From Tretioscincus oriximinensis (taxonomy: Eukaryota; Chordata; Lepidosauria; Squamata; Gymnophthalmidae), in contig JAJVDF010000457.1 in the NCBI GenBank assembly GCA_022410635.1, positions 1,012,067 through 1,076,066 of the forward strand: DNA of 64,000 bases, in the 5' to 3' direction. Made by a program: the position numbers and the translations under genes. Of the stretch, positions 25,691-36,821 are shown piece after piece. Each line of letters begins with the position of its first letter. Positions within the stretch are counted from its first letter, which is position 1. The notes beneath the pieces are model-generated. The model had not been told where the DNA came from and did no database searches. It was given only the letters and a program-made list of their open reading frames with translations.

Positions 25691-26287
25691 ACATTCCAAG
25701 ATCCAACTCAAAGGTGGGTTTCTGNGTTAGAAAATGCAAAAAGTGAATAGCTTGGCATTTGGATGATGTGTTCTCTCACTCATCAGTGTTATGAAGGTAG
25801 ATTTAAATTTAGATTAAAGTGCCTGTGTGTGCTTGCGTGAGAATTCTAATACTTCTGGAATACTAATTCTAATGCATCACAATGACATATCAGAAGAAGC
25901 AAATTTGTCTAAAAAAGCTCATGCCACCTATTCTATATCATCTAAAGTGCTACAAGATTCACTTGCTAGATTTTCCGGACCCAGACAAACACGGCTATTT
26001 CTTTGAAACTTTCTCGAACACTTTTTTCATTGTTTTTTTTTAGTTGTCCATATCTGGACTTTTCCATGCATTCTTCCTAAAAATTACAAATGAGCTTCCT
26101 TGTGCTTCCATGTGAACTGCACCAGCTAACCTAGTGGCACATAGTATACAATGCTACATCAGAAAAAAAAGTCGTATCGATTGGGGCCTGCCATAGTCTA
26201 TACTGGAATGTGGATGGTCAAGCTTTGGCCCAATATGTTATCCAGATTAAGGCTGTGTGTGGACAGGACCCGAGTCCCAACCCAAGG

Positions 26288-26451
26288 AGGAGAGGACCAG
26301 ATTGCATGGATGCCTCTCCACAGACACAAAGGGCTGTCCATGAAAAGAGGGGAGGTCATCTTAGGCCACCCTGTTAATCTTATACAGGGTGCTTCAAAAA
26401 ATGTATACGCACTTTGAACTTCCATAGAAAATTTATTTACTGTTCTACAAA
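26288..26451. repeat. 164-bp duplication, second copy with truncated MITE
   Basis: Partner of 24651-24814. The mariner-type MITE begins at 26385 after TA and breaks off at 26451 into unrelated sequence, whereas the partner runs on to a complete 3' end. Confidence 0.9.
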
Positions 26452-26565
26452 TAAGTGGAGACTACCAACAAGCTGGAATTATATCAAACTAACAAGAGTT
26501 TCAGTTAACTACCTTCCCACTTCACCCTTGGAAATGACTCCCCCCCACTGACCACAAGTCAGCAA

Positions 26566-27258
26566 ATGTTGTTTTGCCTCTTTATAAATCTGTGGTGAGG
26601 CCACATTTGGAATACTGTGTTCAATTCTGGTCACCACATCTCAAGAGGGATATTGTGGAACTAGGGAAGCTGCAGAAAAGGGCAGCAAGACTGATCAAGG
26701 GTCTGGAGCACCTCCCATATGAAGTCAGGCTGCAACGTTTGGGCCTCTTCAGCCTCGAAAGGCGACGTTTGAGAGGTGATCTGATTGAAGTGTACAAAGT
26801 CATGCATGGGATGGATAGGATGAATACAGAAAAAAAATTCTCCATCACACAACACTAGGACCAGAGGGCACTCCTTAAAACTGTTGGGTAGAAAAGTGAG
26901 AACAGAGAAAGGAAAGTATTTTTTCACCCAGAGGGTCATTGGCCTGTGGAATTTACTTCCTGAAGAGGTAGTGGTAGCTAACAGCTTGGATAGTTTCAAG
27001 ACAGGACTAGACAGATTTATGGGGACACCAAGGGTATAAATGGATACTAGGATGGATGTCTGGATGTTGCTTCCGGGATGGAGCAACAGGCAGGACTCCT
27101 GAGATACCATTTGCAGGGAGTCATGAACAGGAGCATATTTTGCTTTCCTCTGTTCGGACTGCCCAGGTGCATCTGGTGGGCCTCTGTGTGACACAGAATG
27201 CTGGACTTGATGGGCTGTGGCCTGATCCACTATGGCTCTTCTTATGTTCTTATGACCA
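26566..27258 (+). mobile_element. CR1/L2-type LINE 3' end, copy B
   Basis: Longest copy. The translated start reads YKSVVRPHLEYCVQFWSPHL, KLQKRAARLIKGLEHLPYEV, LGLFSLERRRLRGDLIEVYK, the typical last part of CR1/L2 ORF2; a second frame continues with LPEEVVVANSLDSF. The element ends with CTTCTTATGTTCTTATG. A frameshift near 26840 separates the two frames. Confidence 0.92.
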
Positions 27259-27479
27259 CTTGGTAATGATGAACCAGAAAAAGAACTGATGTCAGATGGC
27301 ATGTTCTGCATGTGGATCAAAATTCTGAGTAAAGGGCTAACATAGGGGTGATGCACAGGTCACAGACAGTCACCAGCATGTCAAACTTTCCCTATTCATT
27401 AGATGCCTTGATGATACCTTAGCATGCTTTTATTTTTAACCAATGATCTGTACATATACCAAAAGCTTAAAAACTCTTA

Positions 27480-27684
27480 GGCCCTGTCCAGATGAACTAT
27501 TTAAATCCAGAATTAATTTGAATCCGGAATAATCCAGTTGCCCATCTGTCCCCACCCTTCTGCATTATCACAGAGAGCAGCTGATGTATCCATGGGGAAT
27601 TGTATCGCCTGCACAGTTTTCCAATTGGTTGCTGTCCCCTCATATGTGTGAGACTCTCTCACACTTAACCCAAAAGGCATCACG
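27480..27684. repeat. Possible DNA-element fragment abutting the gypsy break
   Basis: GGCCCTGTCCAGATGAAC at the left resembles the GGC..CATCCACAC termini of the MITEs here; inverted ATTAATTTGAATCCGGAAT / AATCCAGAATTAATTT words are visible. The right edge is the point where RT similarity ends. Confidence 0.35.
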
Positions 27685-29973
27685 TGATATTTGAAAGCCT
27701 CCAGTTTGCAATTGAACGTGGTCTTCCATTCGTTACCCTCCCTGATGCAGACCTNATAGTAAGCATCACGGACATCAAGTTTAGAAAGAATAGTCCCAGT
27801 GGATAAATGCGCCAATAGTTCAGAAATGAGCGGCAGTGGATAGGGGTTGACCCATGATACTGTGTTCAACCCATGATAATCAGTGATCAGCCTCAGTTTC
27901 CCGTCTTCTTGTGGCAGAAGAACACCGGGGCAGCTACAGTACAAGTTGAAGGTGAAATGAAACCGTGCTGCAAGTTGATGTCAATAAAGTCCCACAGAGC
28001 GGCAGTCTCCACTTCTGACATGGGGTACAAACAGGACTTTGGAAGTTCAACCTCCTCCACAAAGTCAATGGCATAGTCAGAAGCCCAATGGGGCAGGAGG
28101 TTGTCACATGCCGCCTCCCCAAACACCGCAGCCAAGGCTCGATACTCAGCTGGTATGCCCACCAAGTCCCCATTGTCCACCGGCAGTTGCTGTGCAGAGA
28201 ACAGTATCTCAGTATGTGCCCCGGGCACAACACGTGCCATAACAGCTGTACCCTTTAGATTGGCAATGGTGGACGTGCGCCTATGCAAGGTGCAGCTTGC
28301 CTCAAACATTACCGTGCCATTCACCCAATCAACCCCTGGGTTGTGCATTTTTAACCATGAAAGGCCCAGGACCAGTTCACATATAACATTGTCNGCCACC
28401 AACAAGCTAGCGGTCTCCCAATGTGAACCAATCCCGAACAGGACTTTGCCTGTCATCTGAGACTCCACGCCCCCTGAGATGTGGCTCCCATCCAGCATAA
28501 CAAACTCGACAGGGCTGTGCAGGGGACCCTTCTGGCCATGTCTGCCTGCAACAAGCACCTGGAGAACCCTGAATCAATAGTGACCCAAACTACTAGGCCC
28601 ATGTGGCAAGCTGGGCCAACCAGGATGACCTTCACTTGTAATGTATTGGCTGGAGTGAGTTCAAATCTGGAAAGGTGGTTGGTGCCAGGAGTAGAGANGG
28701 CCAGTATTGGTGCGCCATTTAATNCTGGGCCTCGTCATTTCCCGCTGGCATTCAGAAACATCCCAGCTGGGGTGCAGGAACCAATCGTCGCAGAGCAGGA
28801 ACTGGTGGTGGTTGACGTTCCCCAACGCGATTGGTTGCCGATCCACTCCACTGATTCTGCACAATGCTTCTTGTTTCAGCGCATGCAGCTATGAAATGGC
28901 CTGATTGACCACAACCAAAGCAGCCCCCTCGTTGGCGCCACTGCGCTATGGGTGGAGCGGCCTNCGCACTGGAAACCAATGATGCCAGGAACTGCTGGTG
29001 CTGAATCGCCAGATCCACCAACCAGCGCCATCCTCGATCACCTGGGCCTGCTGGATCCAGCCCTGAAGAGTGTGGCGAGCCGGCATCATGACCATCGCCA
29101 CCAGGATGGAAGGATGGCGACTGTCCCGAAACTGGTGGATGAGGAGTTCCTCAGGCCAATCAGGGACGCGTCCAGCATACCTCCAGAACTGCAAGGGATA
29201 ATCAATGACCTGTCTGGACCCCTAAATGATGGTGCGCAGCCACTCTACCGCCGACTCGCGCCAGTACGGGTCACCAAAATGCTCCCAGAGTCCCTTGGTA
29301 AGTGCATGGATGGATTTCAGCTCTTGCGCATCCGATCACTGCAGAAGCAGTAACCATTCTTGGGCCTCTCCCCTCAACTTGCCCAGAATGAACTGCACCC
29401 TGTGCGTTTCAGATGCGAACATGTCCCCATAGCCTGCCAGGTAGGCCCCGACCCAGGTAGCTCCTCAGTGTCACCAAAGAAGGTCACATGCAGGCCTCCA
29501 GACGACGGTATGAAGGGGGACCTTGCAGCCAACGACTGTAGCACCATAGCCTCAGCGCAACCCAGCTCCAGTGATGGCGTACCAGGTACCTCAACCACCA
29601 CCTCTCTTGGCAGCGGCAACGTTTTGGAACTGCAGACCTCTTGCGAGACTCTCGATGGTGAATGAACACTCAGACAAGTGATTTCAAGTTCTGAAAGTGA
29701 TTCATTGCAGCTCTTNAAAGGCTCTGAGTTAGGTCTGCAGTGATTGCCTGCTGCCAAGGCAACTATATTTATACACGTCCTCTGGCCAATCACTGCATTC
29801 CCATTTTCCCGCTCAGAATGCTAATCAAAGATTGGTCATATTTAAACATCAGAGGTTTGCCTCCAAAACTCTTTTGAATCCAAGAGGTTTCCCTCCAAAA
29901 CATACAAACAGTTTTAACAGTTCCAGAAACACAACAATACACATTCCTATAAACATGTCATATATCCATGACA
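27685..29973 (-). mobile_element. Ty3/gypsy LTR retrotransposon, truncated: 5' LTR, gag, protease, part of RT
   Basis: Minus strand, in order. LTR: begins TGTCATGG at 29973, TATA-like GTATAAATATAG, ends about 29670. Gag-like: FFGDTEELPGS (29374-29793), then a zinc knuckle CFGCGQSGHFIAAC near 28930 (CX2CX4HX4C). Protease-like region with VMLDGSH and LGLSWL (27893-28558). RT start: LRLITDYHGLNTVS, YPLPLISELLAHL, SKLDVRDAYY, stopping after YHVMPFGLS near 27685. The rest of RT, RNase H, integrase and the 3' LTR are missing. Frames are shifted between gag and pol and several Ns occur. Confidence 0.88.
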
Positions 29974-29976
29974 ATA

Positions 29977-30085
29977 TTTCAATGTCATGTCTTGCCTTAA
30001 ATATCTATTAAATGTGTTTCAATGTAAATGTCTTGCCTTAAATATCTATTAAATGTGCATGCCATGCCTCAAATCCCTATTGAAT
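29977..30085. repeat. Short tandem duplication, about 41-bp unit
   Basis: TCTTGCCTTAAATATCTATT occurs twice about 41 bases apart, each followed by AAATGTG, and a third decayed unit follows (CATGCCTCAAATCCCTATTG). It begins immediately outside the gypsy LTR. Confidence 0.8.
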
Positions 30086-30812
30086 TCTTGCCTTTTCCTG
30101 CCTCTGTGTACACATGCTATATCATTAAATTAAATTAAAATTAATTAATAGCAGCCTGTAAGTACTATCAAGAAAGCCAGGGGCAACCGGGCTTTATAGC
30201 AAATGGATTAGTGAAGCTCTTGCGCATGTGAGGCAGAATCTTCCTGATGTAACTATCACCGTGGTAGCAAAACCATGTCTGGAGGAGGCCTTAGCTGAAA
30301 ACAAAGCCTAATAATTTAAGAGAAACCTATTTCTATATGGCTGTGATTTCATCTTTGGTTNTTGGGTGTTTATCACATTATAAATTATTCAGAAAAAATT
30401 GCAGCTTTTCTCTTTATGCAACTTTTCTAAATGCAGTTTTTCTCTTTATGGAATTTTTGCAGGCCCTATTACAACAGACGTTATTAACAGTTGCAGCAAA
30501 GATGCAGCGGAAACATTTTATAATATTGTGCAACCCAAAAGTGTCCATAGTTGTAAAGATTTATTGCTCCAGAATAAACTTTTGTGAAAAGGAACAAAGA
30601 TGAAATAATTATCTGCTTCAATGTATTAAGCTTCTCTTCCTGGAATAACATTTGACCAAGAAAGTGTTGTGTCATTTTACTATTTCTTTTATATCAGTTG
30701 AGCATGGTATACTTATTTAAAAACAAATTCATCCTAAAACAGAACTGTTTTTAATTATGGCTATATTAGATTTTGTTATCTAAATGTTATTTAAATGTAT
30801 CACTGTCACTAA

Positions 30813-30956
30813 GGCCCCATCCACACGGAGCCATATTCTGGGTCATATCTTGGGACAGAGCCTGCCTCGGGGCCTGCCATAGTCTACACTAGCATGTGGA
30901 TGGCAGGCTCCTATTCTGAGGAACAGCCCAGAATAAGTCTCCATGTGGATGCAGCC
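30813..30956. mobile_element. Harbinger-like MITE, TSD TAA
   Basis: GGCCCCATCCACACGGAG at left, CTCCATGTGGATGCAGCC at right, inverted; TAA flanks both ends. About 144 bp. Internal ATTCTGGG/CCCAGAAT words are also inverted. Confidence 0.75.
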
Positions 30957-31793
30957 TAAGATTTTCTCTATCCCACAACAATAGGCTGACCAGATGCCCC
31001 CTCTCGGGGGGGCGCTATTTCCCCGTTATAAAAATTAATTTTAAATTATTATTTTTTAAATAAAAATTCAATGCACCACCACTAGGGGGTTCTGGCAACA
31101 GGGATCAGCTCCTGAAGGCACCCTCCACTCAGTAAAAAATAAAAATTCTCATGTACTTCAAACAATTCTCGCACACTTAAAAAAATGATTTTTTTTTTTA
31201 AAAAATACACTGCACCACCACTAGGGGTCTCTAGCAACTAGGGCCAGCTCCTGAATGCACCCTCCCCTCTGTAAAAAAATAAATTCTGATGTACTCCCAA
31301 AATTCTCACACAGTTTAAAAATTCACACACGAGAAAATTCTCACATGCTTCACAGATTTCTTGGGCAGGAATTTCGGAAGAGAATGCATTTTAATGAATA
31401 TGCAAATTAGCCCNAATATTAATCACCCCGGTTTGGGCCTCAGAAAATCTGGTCAGTCTACACAACAACAGAATCACGAAGCACTTTATGAAGCTGATAG
31501 ACAGAAAAGTTAGAAAAGACAAAAGGAAGTATGTTTTTATACCCAGAGGGACATTGGTCTATAGAATTTACTCTTACAAGATGTGGTGACAGCTGTAAGA
31601 AAGGATTACACAAATTCATGGAGGCCTAGCTAGTGCTTCCAGGTAGGAGAGGCAGGATTTCTCTTAAATGCCACTTGAGAGCAGTTGAACATTTTGCCTT
31701 CTTCTGTTTGAAAATGCTCAGAAGCAATTGTTGGGCCCCTGTGAGAAACAGAGATTGCAATCCAGATAGGATCCATAATCTGCTTACAAATTA
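30957..31793 (+). mobile_element. CR1/L2-type LINE 3' end, copy D, split by a hAT
   Basis: ATTTTCTCTATCCCACAACA before the hAT and GAAGCACTTTATGAA... ACCCAGAGGGACATTGGTCT after it match copy B in order. Diverged. The inserted hAT occupies 30982-31460. Confidence 0.7.
30982..31460 (+). mobile_element. Non-autonomous hAT, TSD CACAACAA
   Basis: Ends TAGGCTGACCAGATGCCCC and (inverse) TAGACTGACCAGATTTTC. Perfect 8-bp duplication CACAACAA at 30974-30981 and 31461-31468. Contains two internal copies of a unit with CACCACCACTAGGGG and CAGCTCCTGAA. Same family as 61700-62075 in the other orientation. Confidence 0.85.
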
Positions 31794-32492
31794 TGTCATA
31801 AGTATATGACATGTGTAACATGTGTATATGTATATAGTTTAATGTTTTTACTGATATAGGTTCTACTGTTATAGGTTTTAGAAGAAGAAGGACTGGATTC
31901 TTATACCCCGCTTTTCTCACCTTTCAAAGGAACTCAAAGCGGTTTACAAGGGTATTTTTTCCCAAAGGCTTACACCCAGGGTGTGGTGGTTCCCATGTAT
32001 CTACTTGCATTCAGTTGCAATTTCTTGCACTTTTTGCTTTCGAATAGCTGGGTTGACTAGTGGAAGGTGCTCAACCCCCTCCATGGCTGACACAGGGCTT
32101 CGAAACCCAATCTCCCAGCTGAGAGATGGATTTCTTAGCAATTGAGCTGCATAGGTTCTGTTATAGGTTATTTACTGTTATAGGTTCCTGCATGTGATTT
32201 TGTAGGGAAGATTGAACTTTATTTGAACTTGATTAGTCCCTGGGCATTTTGGCCTGGGAATTTGGAGGGAAACCTTGCNTTTGCAAGAAATGTACTTAAT
32301 TGCATGATTTTTGGCGGGAAGTATTGGCTGCAGTGATTGGCTAGTGTACAGTATATAAGGAGCTTCTCTACCAAAGGATAGTTGCTGCAGACCAAACTCA
32401 GGTTCCACTAAGAGCTGAATAAGCACTTTAGAGCTGAATCACTTTCTGTCTGAGTGCCTCTTTCTGCCATCAGTGGCATCACAAGTTGAATC
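31794..32492 (+). mobile_element. Solo LTR of gypsy type, split by a SINE
   Basis: Starts TGTCATAAGTATATGACATG, like the LTR of the gypsy element at 27.7-30.0 kb (TGTCATGGATATATGACATG on its strand). Later shared words in the same order: TTGGAGGGAAACCT, GGCGGGAA, GCAGTGATTGGC, a TATA box (GTATATAAGG), CTGCAGACC..AACTCAG, AATCACTTTC, GTCTGAGTG. The SINE at 31879-32148 interrupts it. The right border (near GGCATCACA) is approximate. Confidence 0.65.
31879..32148 (-). mobile_element. tRNA-headed SINE with (TTC)n tail, copy 2
   Basis: Same family as 13859-14206; head near 32148, tail GAAGAAGAAG at 31879. Flanked by similar ATAGGTTCTACTGTTATAGG / ATAGGTTCTGTTATAGG, a likely target duplication. 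Confidence 0.82.
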
Positions 32493-32889
32493 TACGTTGC
32501 ACTTACCACATCAGGTTATAATATAAGCAAATAGATTTGGGGTTTTACAGTTGATTAATTGGATTTTTAATTTGCCAGTAAAAATAGGTGTTGAACTATT
32601 ATGTAGAGTTATTGTGGATAGTTTTGATGAGAAACTGCAAGGGTGCGAGGNGAAAGAATCTGAAACTGATTGCAAACTATCCAATAACATCTGGGAGGAG
32701 GGACTATTGTGCTTTCTCTTCATAGCTAGCAAACAAAATGGCTGGTGGAGTGTATCAAGGGAAAAGAAAATCTTATCGAGAAGTTGGTATAAGAGCAAAA
32801 CCTGGACTATACTGAAAGATATGAATGAGATAAATTTAAACCGTTAAGCTGATAAACTGGATATCAGTAAATATTGGAATAAACAAGTG

Positions 32890-32960
32890 CTATATAGATG
32901 CAGCCAGAATGCTAGACTAAATGACTTGTAGCCCAGTTCCTGTGTTCTTATGTTCATAAC
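32890..32960 (+). repeat. CR1/L2-type 3' tail fragment
   Basis: AGAATGCTAGACTAAATGAC followed by TGTGTTCTTATGTTCATA matches the last bases of copies A-C. Confidence 0.5.
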
Positions 32961-33938
32961 ATCACACTCATACACAAATAAATTACAAGAATCATAGAAC
33001 TTCAGAGTAATAGGACTGCCCTCCTTTTGAAGAGCAAAGTGCACGGCCGGAATATTATTGGATTCATTTTTGTTACTTGAATCTCTAGTAGCAATATATA
33101 CTTATTTGCAAACTTATAATCCTTGCTGGGCAGAAGTAACTTAACCATAGTAATCCATGCTATACAAACTTCCAGACTGAACAATCTACTCTACAAGAAG
33201 TTGTCCATGAAGACAGTTCAGTATTGTAGCTAGTGCAGAATGAAGCAGAAAAACAGTTGTTAAGCACTGCTAGCTGAAGGTATATCATGGCAACCTTTTA
33301 TTTGAAACCCTAAACTACTTGGGTTCCAAGCTATTTAGAGGAACATCTCATCACATCCAGCCCCTTCTCCTCCCCTTGTGTTAAGATCAGCTTCAAGTGC
33401 AGATTGACCCTTGGTGAAGGCTTCCCAGAACTATGAAATGGCTTTTTTCCCAAGCTATGTCCAGTATCATCACTCTATACATTCAGGCAGTTAAAGACAG
33501 CACTCCACTTTCTATTGATACAGTTCATTCTTAATTGTTTTTAGTTCTTTAATTTCTGTAATCTGTAATTGCAGATTATAAGGCAAAATTTGAATACAAA
33601 AGAAAAAGTCCATTCTATCAGTCTGACAAGTCTGTATGTAGCACCTGTAATTCAATATCGTATATCACCAGAGGGCAGCAGGACTTAGGAAATGAATAAG
33701 AACAGCTTTACTGTGGGATTCGAATATGCTGCTCTATTGCTTTGGTGTCAATTGGCAAGTGAAAACCTAAAATGATCCAATGTTTCAATGTAGCTACCAT
33801 GTTTTTGTGCAGTTTTGCTACACAGCTGTGAAGTTTCGGGCCTGTAACCAGTGCTGCACATGTTTTTTTTCCAAAAATTGAGATACTTTAGACAGCTGAA
33901 AAATTGTTTTGGTTGTTTGTGTAATTTTGTTACAGACT

Positions 33939-34343
33939 AGCAATAGAGCTAGTAGCACTTTGAGACTAACTTGAGAAAAGTGGGTGGCATAAGCTTTCNT
34001 AGANANGTCTACTTCAGATGCTGAGGGACTAATGTCAGGGTCAGGTATTTATAGGAAATTGTGTATGGAAGATGACAAAGCATATGCAAATGTGATAAGA
34101 TGATGAACTGCAGGTTAGAAAAAGAGATAAATAGCAGAAACTAATCTTCGCATGTGAAAAAGNTTTGTCATCTCCCATACACAATTTCCTATAAATACCT
34201 GACCCTGGCATTAGTCCCTCAGCATCTGAAGAAGTAGACCTGTCTACGAAACTTATGCCACCCACTTTTCTCAAGTTAGTCTCAAAGTGCTGCTATCTCC
34301 TTTGCTGGACTTTCTACTAGACTAACACAACTATTCCTTTGAA
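33939..34343. mobile_element. Foldback retroposon (Penelope-like terminal repeats), 13-bp TSD
   Basis: Two inverted arms of about 130 bp: 33951-34083 (GCACTTTGAGACTAACTTGA ... TAGGAAATTGTGTATGG) and 34173-34310, its reverse. The right end reads ACTAGACTAACACAACTATT and CCTTTGAA, seen in decayed form near 25990 and 62260. Flanked by TTTGTTACAGACT at 33926-33938 and 34344-34356. Long direct flanks suggest target-primed insertion; the inverted arms resemble Penelope-like elements. Family is inference. Confidence 0.6.
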
Positions 34344-34356
34344 TTTGTTACAGACT

Positions 34357-35560
34357 GTTTAAGCTTGTGGTAAAGAAAAAGGGACATAAAAATCTACATG
34401 ATTTACATGGGTTCCAAATTGGAACGTTGTTGTGGTAGTTTTGTTACTTCTAATTCCCAGTCAGCCAGCCCTGTCCCCACACGTCTTTGTTTCTTAAACT
34501 TCTTGAGAGGTCCAGTATGACATTTCTGTAAGGAGTGGAAAAAACCTGCTACTGCCATGAACCTGTGAGTAAGAACATGAAAGCTTGAAACTCAATTGTA
34601 TAAAAGCAGGGAAATGTCCATGTGCTTTATTTTACTCATTTTATAGCTTTATTTTGCTATTTGAAATATTTTTCCTTAATTCAATCTGCAATTTTTATTT
34701 GATTTTCTGAAATTTATCTGACTAACTTGTTATTACTACAACCAATCTAGATTTTGTATGTGCCTTTTTGTTTTACCCTTCTTGCTTGAGTTTCAGCTAA
34801 AACATGTTAACTCTTGCTGTTATTTAGCAAGATAGAAACAAGGGACAGGGAGAAGATTTTCACATATTTTTGAAGGTCTAGATCCCAAAACCAATGCTTA
34901 GCAATAGGTTTGTTTGCTCCAGGATTCCTTAGATGTTTTACTGGAGGAAGGAAGGTGCTTTAACCTTTCCAAAAGACAAGGGAATACTAAAGAAAATTAT
35001 TGCTAACCAGCAACTTCTATCCAGGCAACACAGAAATACCAAGTTTATCAGTAGACACATGTCAAACAGATTCTTTTGAAACTTGGTTCATAGCAAACAC
35101 ATTGTGTGAACTGTGGGCCATTGAACTGAATAACCCTAATTGTGGGAATTTTCCTTAGGGAATATATTAATTGGCATTAATATTATTGATATAAGATATA
35201 CCTGGATTGACCTGGGTTAGCCAAAGTGAGGCCTATGGGAAATTTTGAAAAAAATATTTGGTCAAGCCAGACCAAGTTGCATATAGGAACAGCAAGATCC
35301 ACCCTTCCTTGCCCTCCAGGCACTTCTGCAAGAGGTGACCTTTCAGTATGAATGGACTAATTAATCCCATTGTAGTAAAGGGAAGCACAATATTTGCTCA
35401 GGCTGCGCACTCTTGTCTAGAACCATTAAAGTTGACAGTGGCCTGAAGCTATCCCATCAAGAGCCATTAAGCTTGGCCTCCTGTGCGTGAGTCACTGGTT
35501 CCTGTAAATTAAGTCTATTGATAAAGGCCAACAATGGCTAAAGGGGTCCATTCAGTAAAC
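34357..35560. other. Unassigned AT-rich sequence
   Basis: No ORF of note and no repeat I can name. Nothing further seen. Confidence 0.4.
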
Positions 35561-35569
35561 ACACACACA

Positions 35570-35890
35570 CTAGCATCACCATATTTGGAATTCCTGACCA
35601 GGCTGCACCTCCTTGGGGAGGAGAGAAACACGTCACACAGGTGTCACCACCTGACCCACGTGGGGTCTGCCCACCCCTTTTCCATTGTCATAATCCTCAT
35701 ACACGCCTTCTGATTTTGGGGTTAATAAAAGTTGTTGCACAGAGACACTCGGGAGGACTCCACGACCCGTGGACCCTCCTGGAATGCTCGTTGATCCAAG
35801 ACGTGTTGCCCATGTGATTCCTTTTCCAAGCTGCCTTTAATTTCCGTTAGGCGTATAATAATGGGCAAGCAAACCCCCGTTACCTAATGT
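35570..35890 (+). mobile_element. Possible retroviral-type LTR segment
   Basis: GGGGTTAATAAAAGTTGTTG contains AATAAA, and is followed by a GC-richer stretch with CTCGGGAGGACTCCACG and a U5-like end, an arrangement like U3-R-U5 of an endogenous retrovirus LTR. No TG/CA borders or target duplication were fixed, and no internal coding region is present. Confidence 0.3.
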
Positions 35891-36034
35891 CTGAGTGAAG
35901 TGAACATGCAGTGTGATTTATTTATTTACCTTTCTATACCACCCTATACCCAAAGGTCTTATTGATAAATTGTTCAAAGGGACTATGCCTTTAAAAAGGC
36001 ATATTTTATGTTCTGCTCTCAGTCATGCAACTCA

Positions 36035-36821
36035 GGCTGCATGCACATGATGAAAGAAAAAGCNCTATAAAGCTATATTCCGGAATATAGCAATCGCGTG
36101 TCCGTGCACACCACAAAGCTATATACCAGAATATAACAATGGCGTTTCTGTGCACACGTACACGTAACTCTGGTGATACGCAGCCGGCTCCACGGCTTGC
36201 TTCGGCTGTGCCCTCCTGTTAGCCAGCCCTCTGCCTGCTTTTGGGAGCACAGCCGAAGCAACGCGGCTGAGCTGGTTGTGTGTTACGAGAAGCCTTTTCC
36301 TAAGCTCAGGCTACCCTCCGCCTGCTTTCAGGGGCTGCTGCCTGGAGATCAGCCCAGCGAAATAACGAGCAGCATTGCTAGACATCCTGTCAACCTCCCC
36401 ACCTCCTCCTTGCCTCAACCAAACCATTTGACAGTGACGATGTCTTGCTCGTCGCTTCGCAGAGCCAATCTCCAGGCAGCAGCCCACAAAAGCAGACAGA
36501 GGTCAGCCTGGGCTTAGGAAAAGGCGGTCAGATTTCCCCGCTGAAGCAGTGAGGCAGCGCTTCCTCCTGTCATTTCTCCCCTCCTCTCTCTCGCACTAAT
36601 AATGTGCACACAGGAGAGGAAGGGGGTTGGTTACGAGATAACGGTGATTGGCTGCCAGATGTCGGAGGTTCTCTGCAACAATACCTGATTATCCCAGCAA
36701 TAGTTTATTCCGGGATAAATGGCATTTGTTGCGGGACAACTACTGAAAGGCGTTTAACATGTGTGCCAGAACCTTCCTCATCGTGCGCCGATTGAGGAAT
36801 AAAATAACTGTGCACACAGCC
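36035..36821. mobile_element. Inverted-repeat DNA element, 0.79 kb, copy 1
   Basis: Termini GGCTGCATGCACATGA and (inverse) GGCTGTGTGCACAGTT. Inside: TATATTCCGGAATATAGCAA, an internal inverted pair CTGCTGCCTGGAGATC / CCAATCTCCAGGCAGCAG, and CCCAGCAATAGTTTATT. No transposase. Same family as 54162-54860. Confidence 0.65.

Noticed and set aside
29977..30085. Possible CRISPR-like or satellite array
   Set aside because: Only two to three units with no unique spacers, in a vertebrate genome; a simple local tandem duplication.
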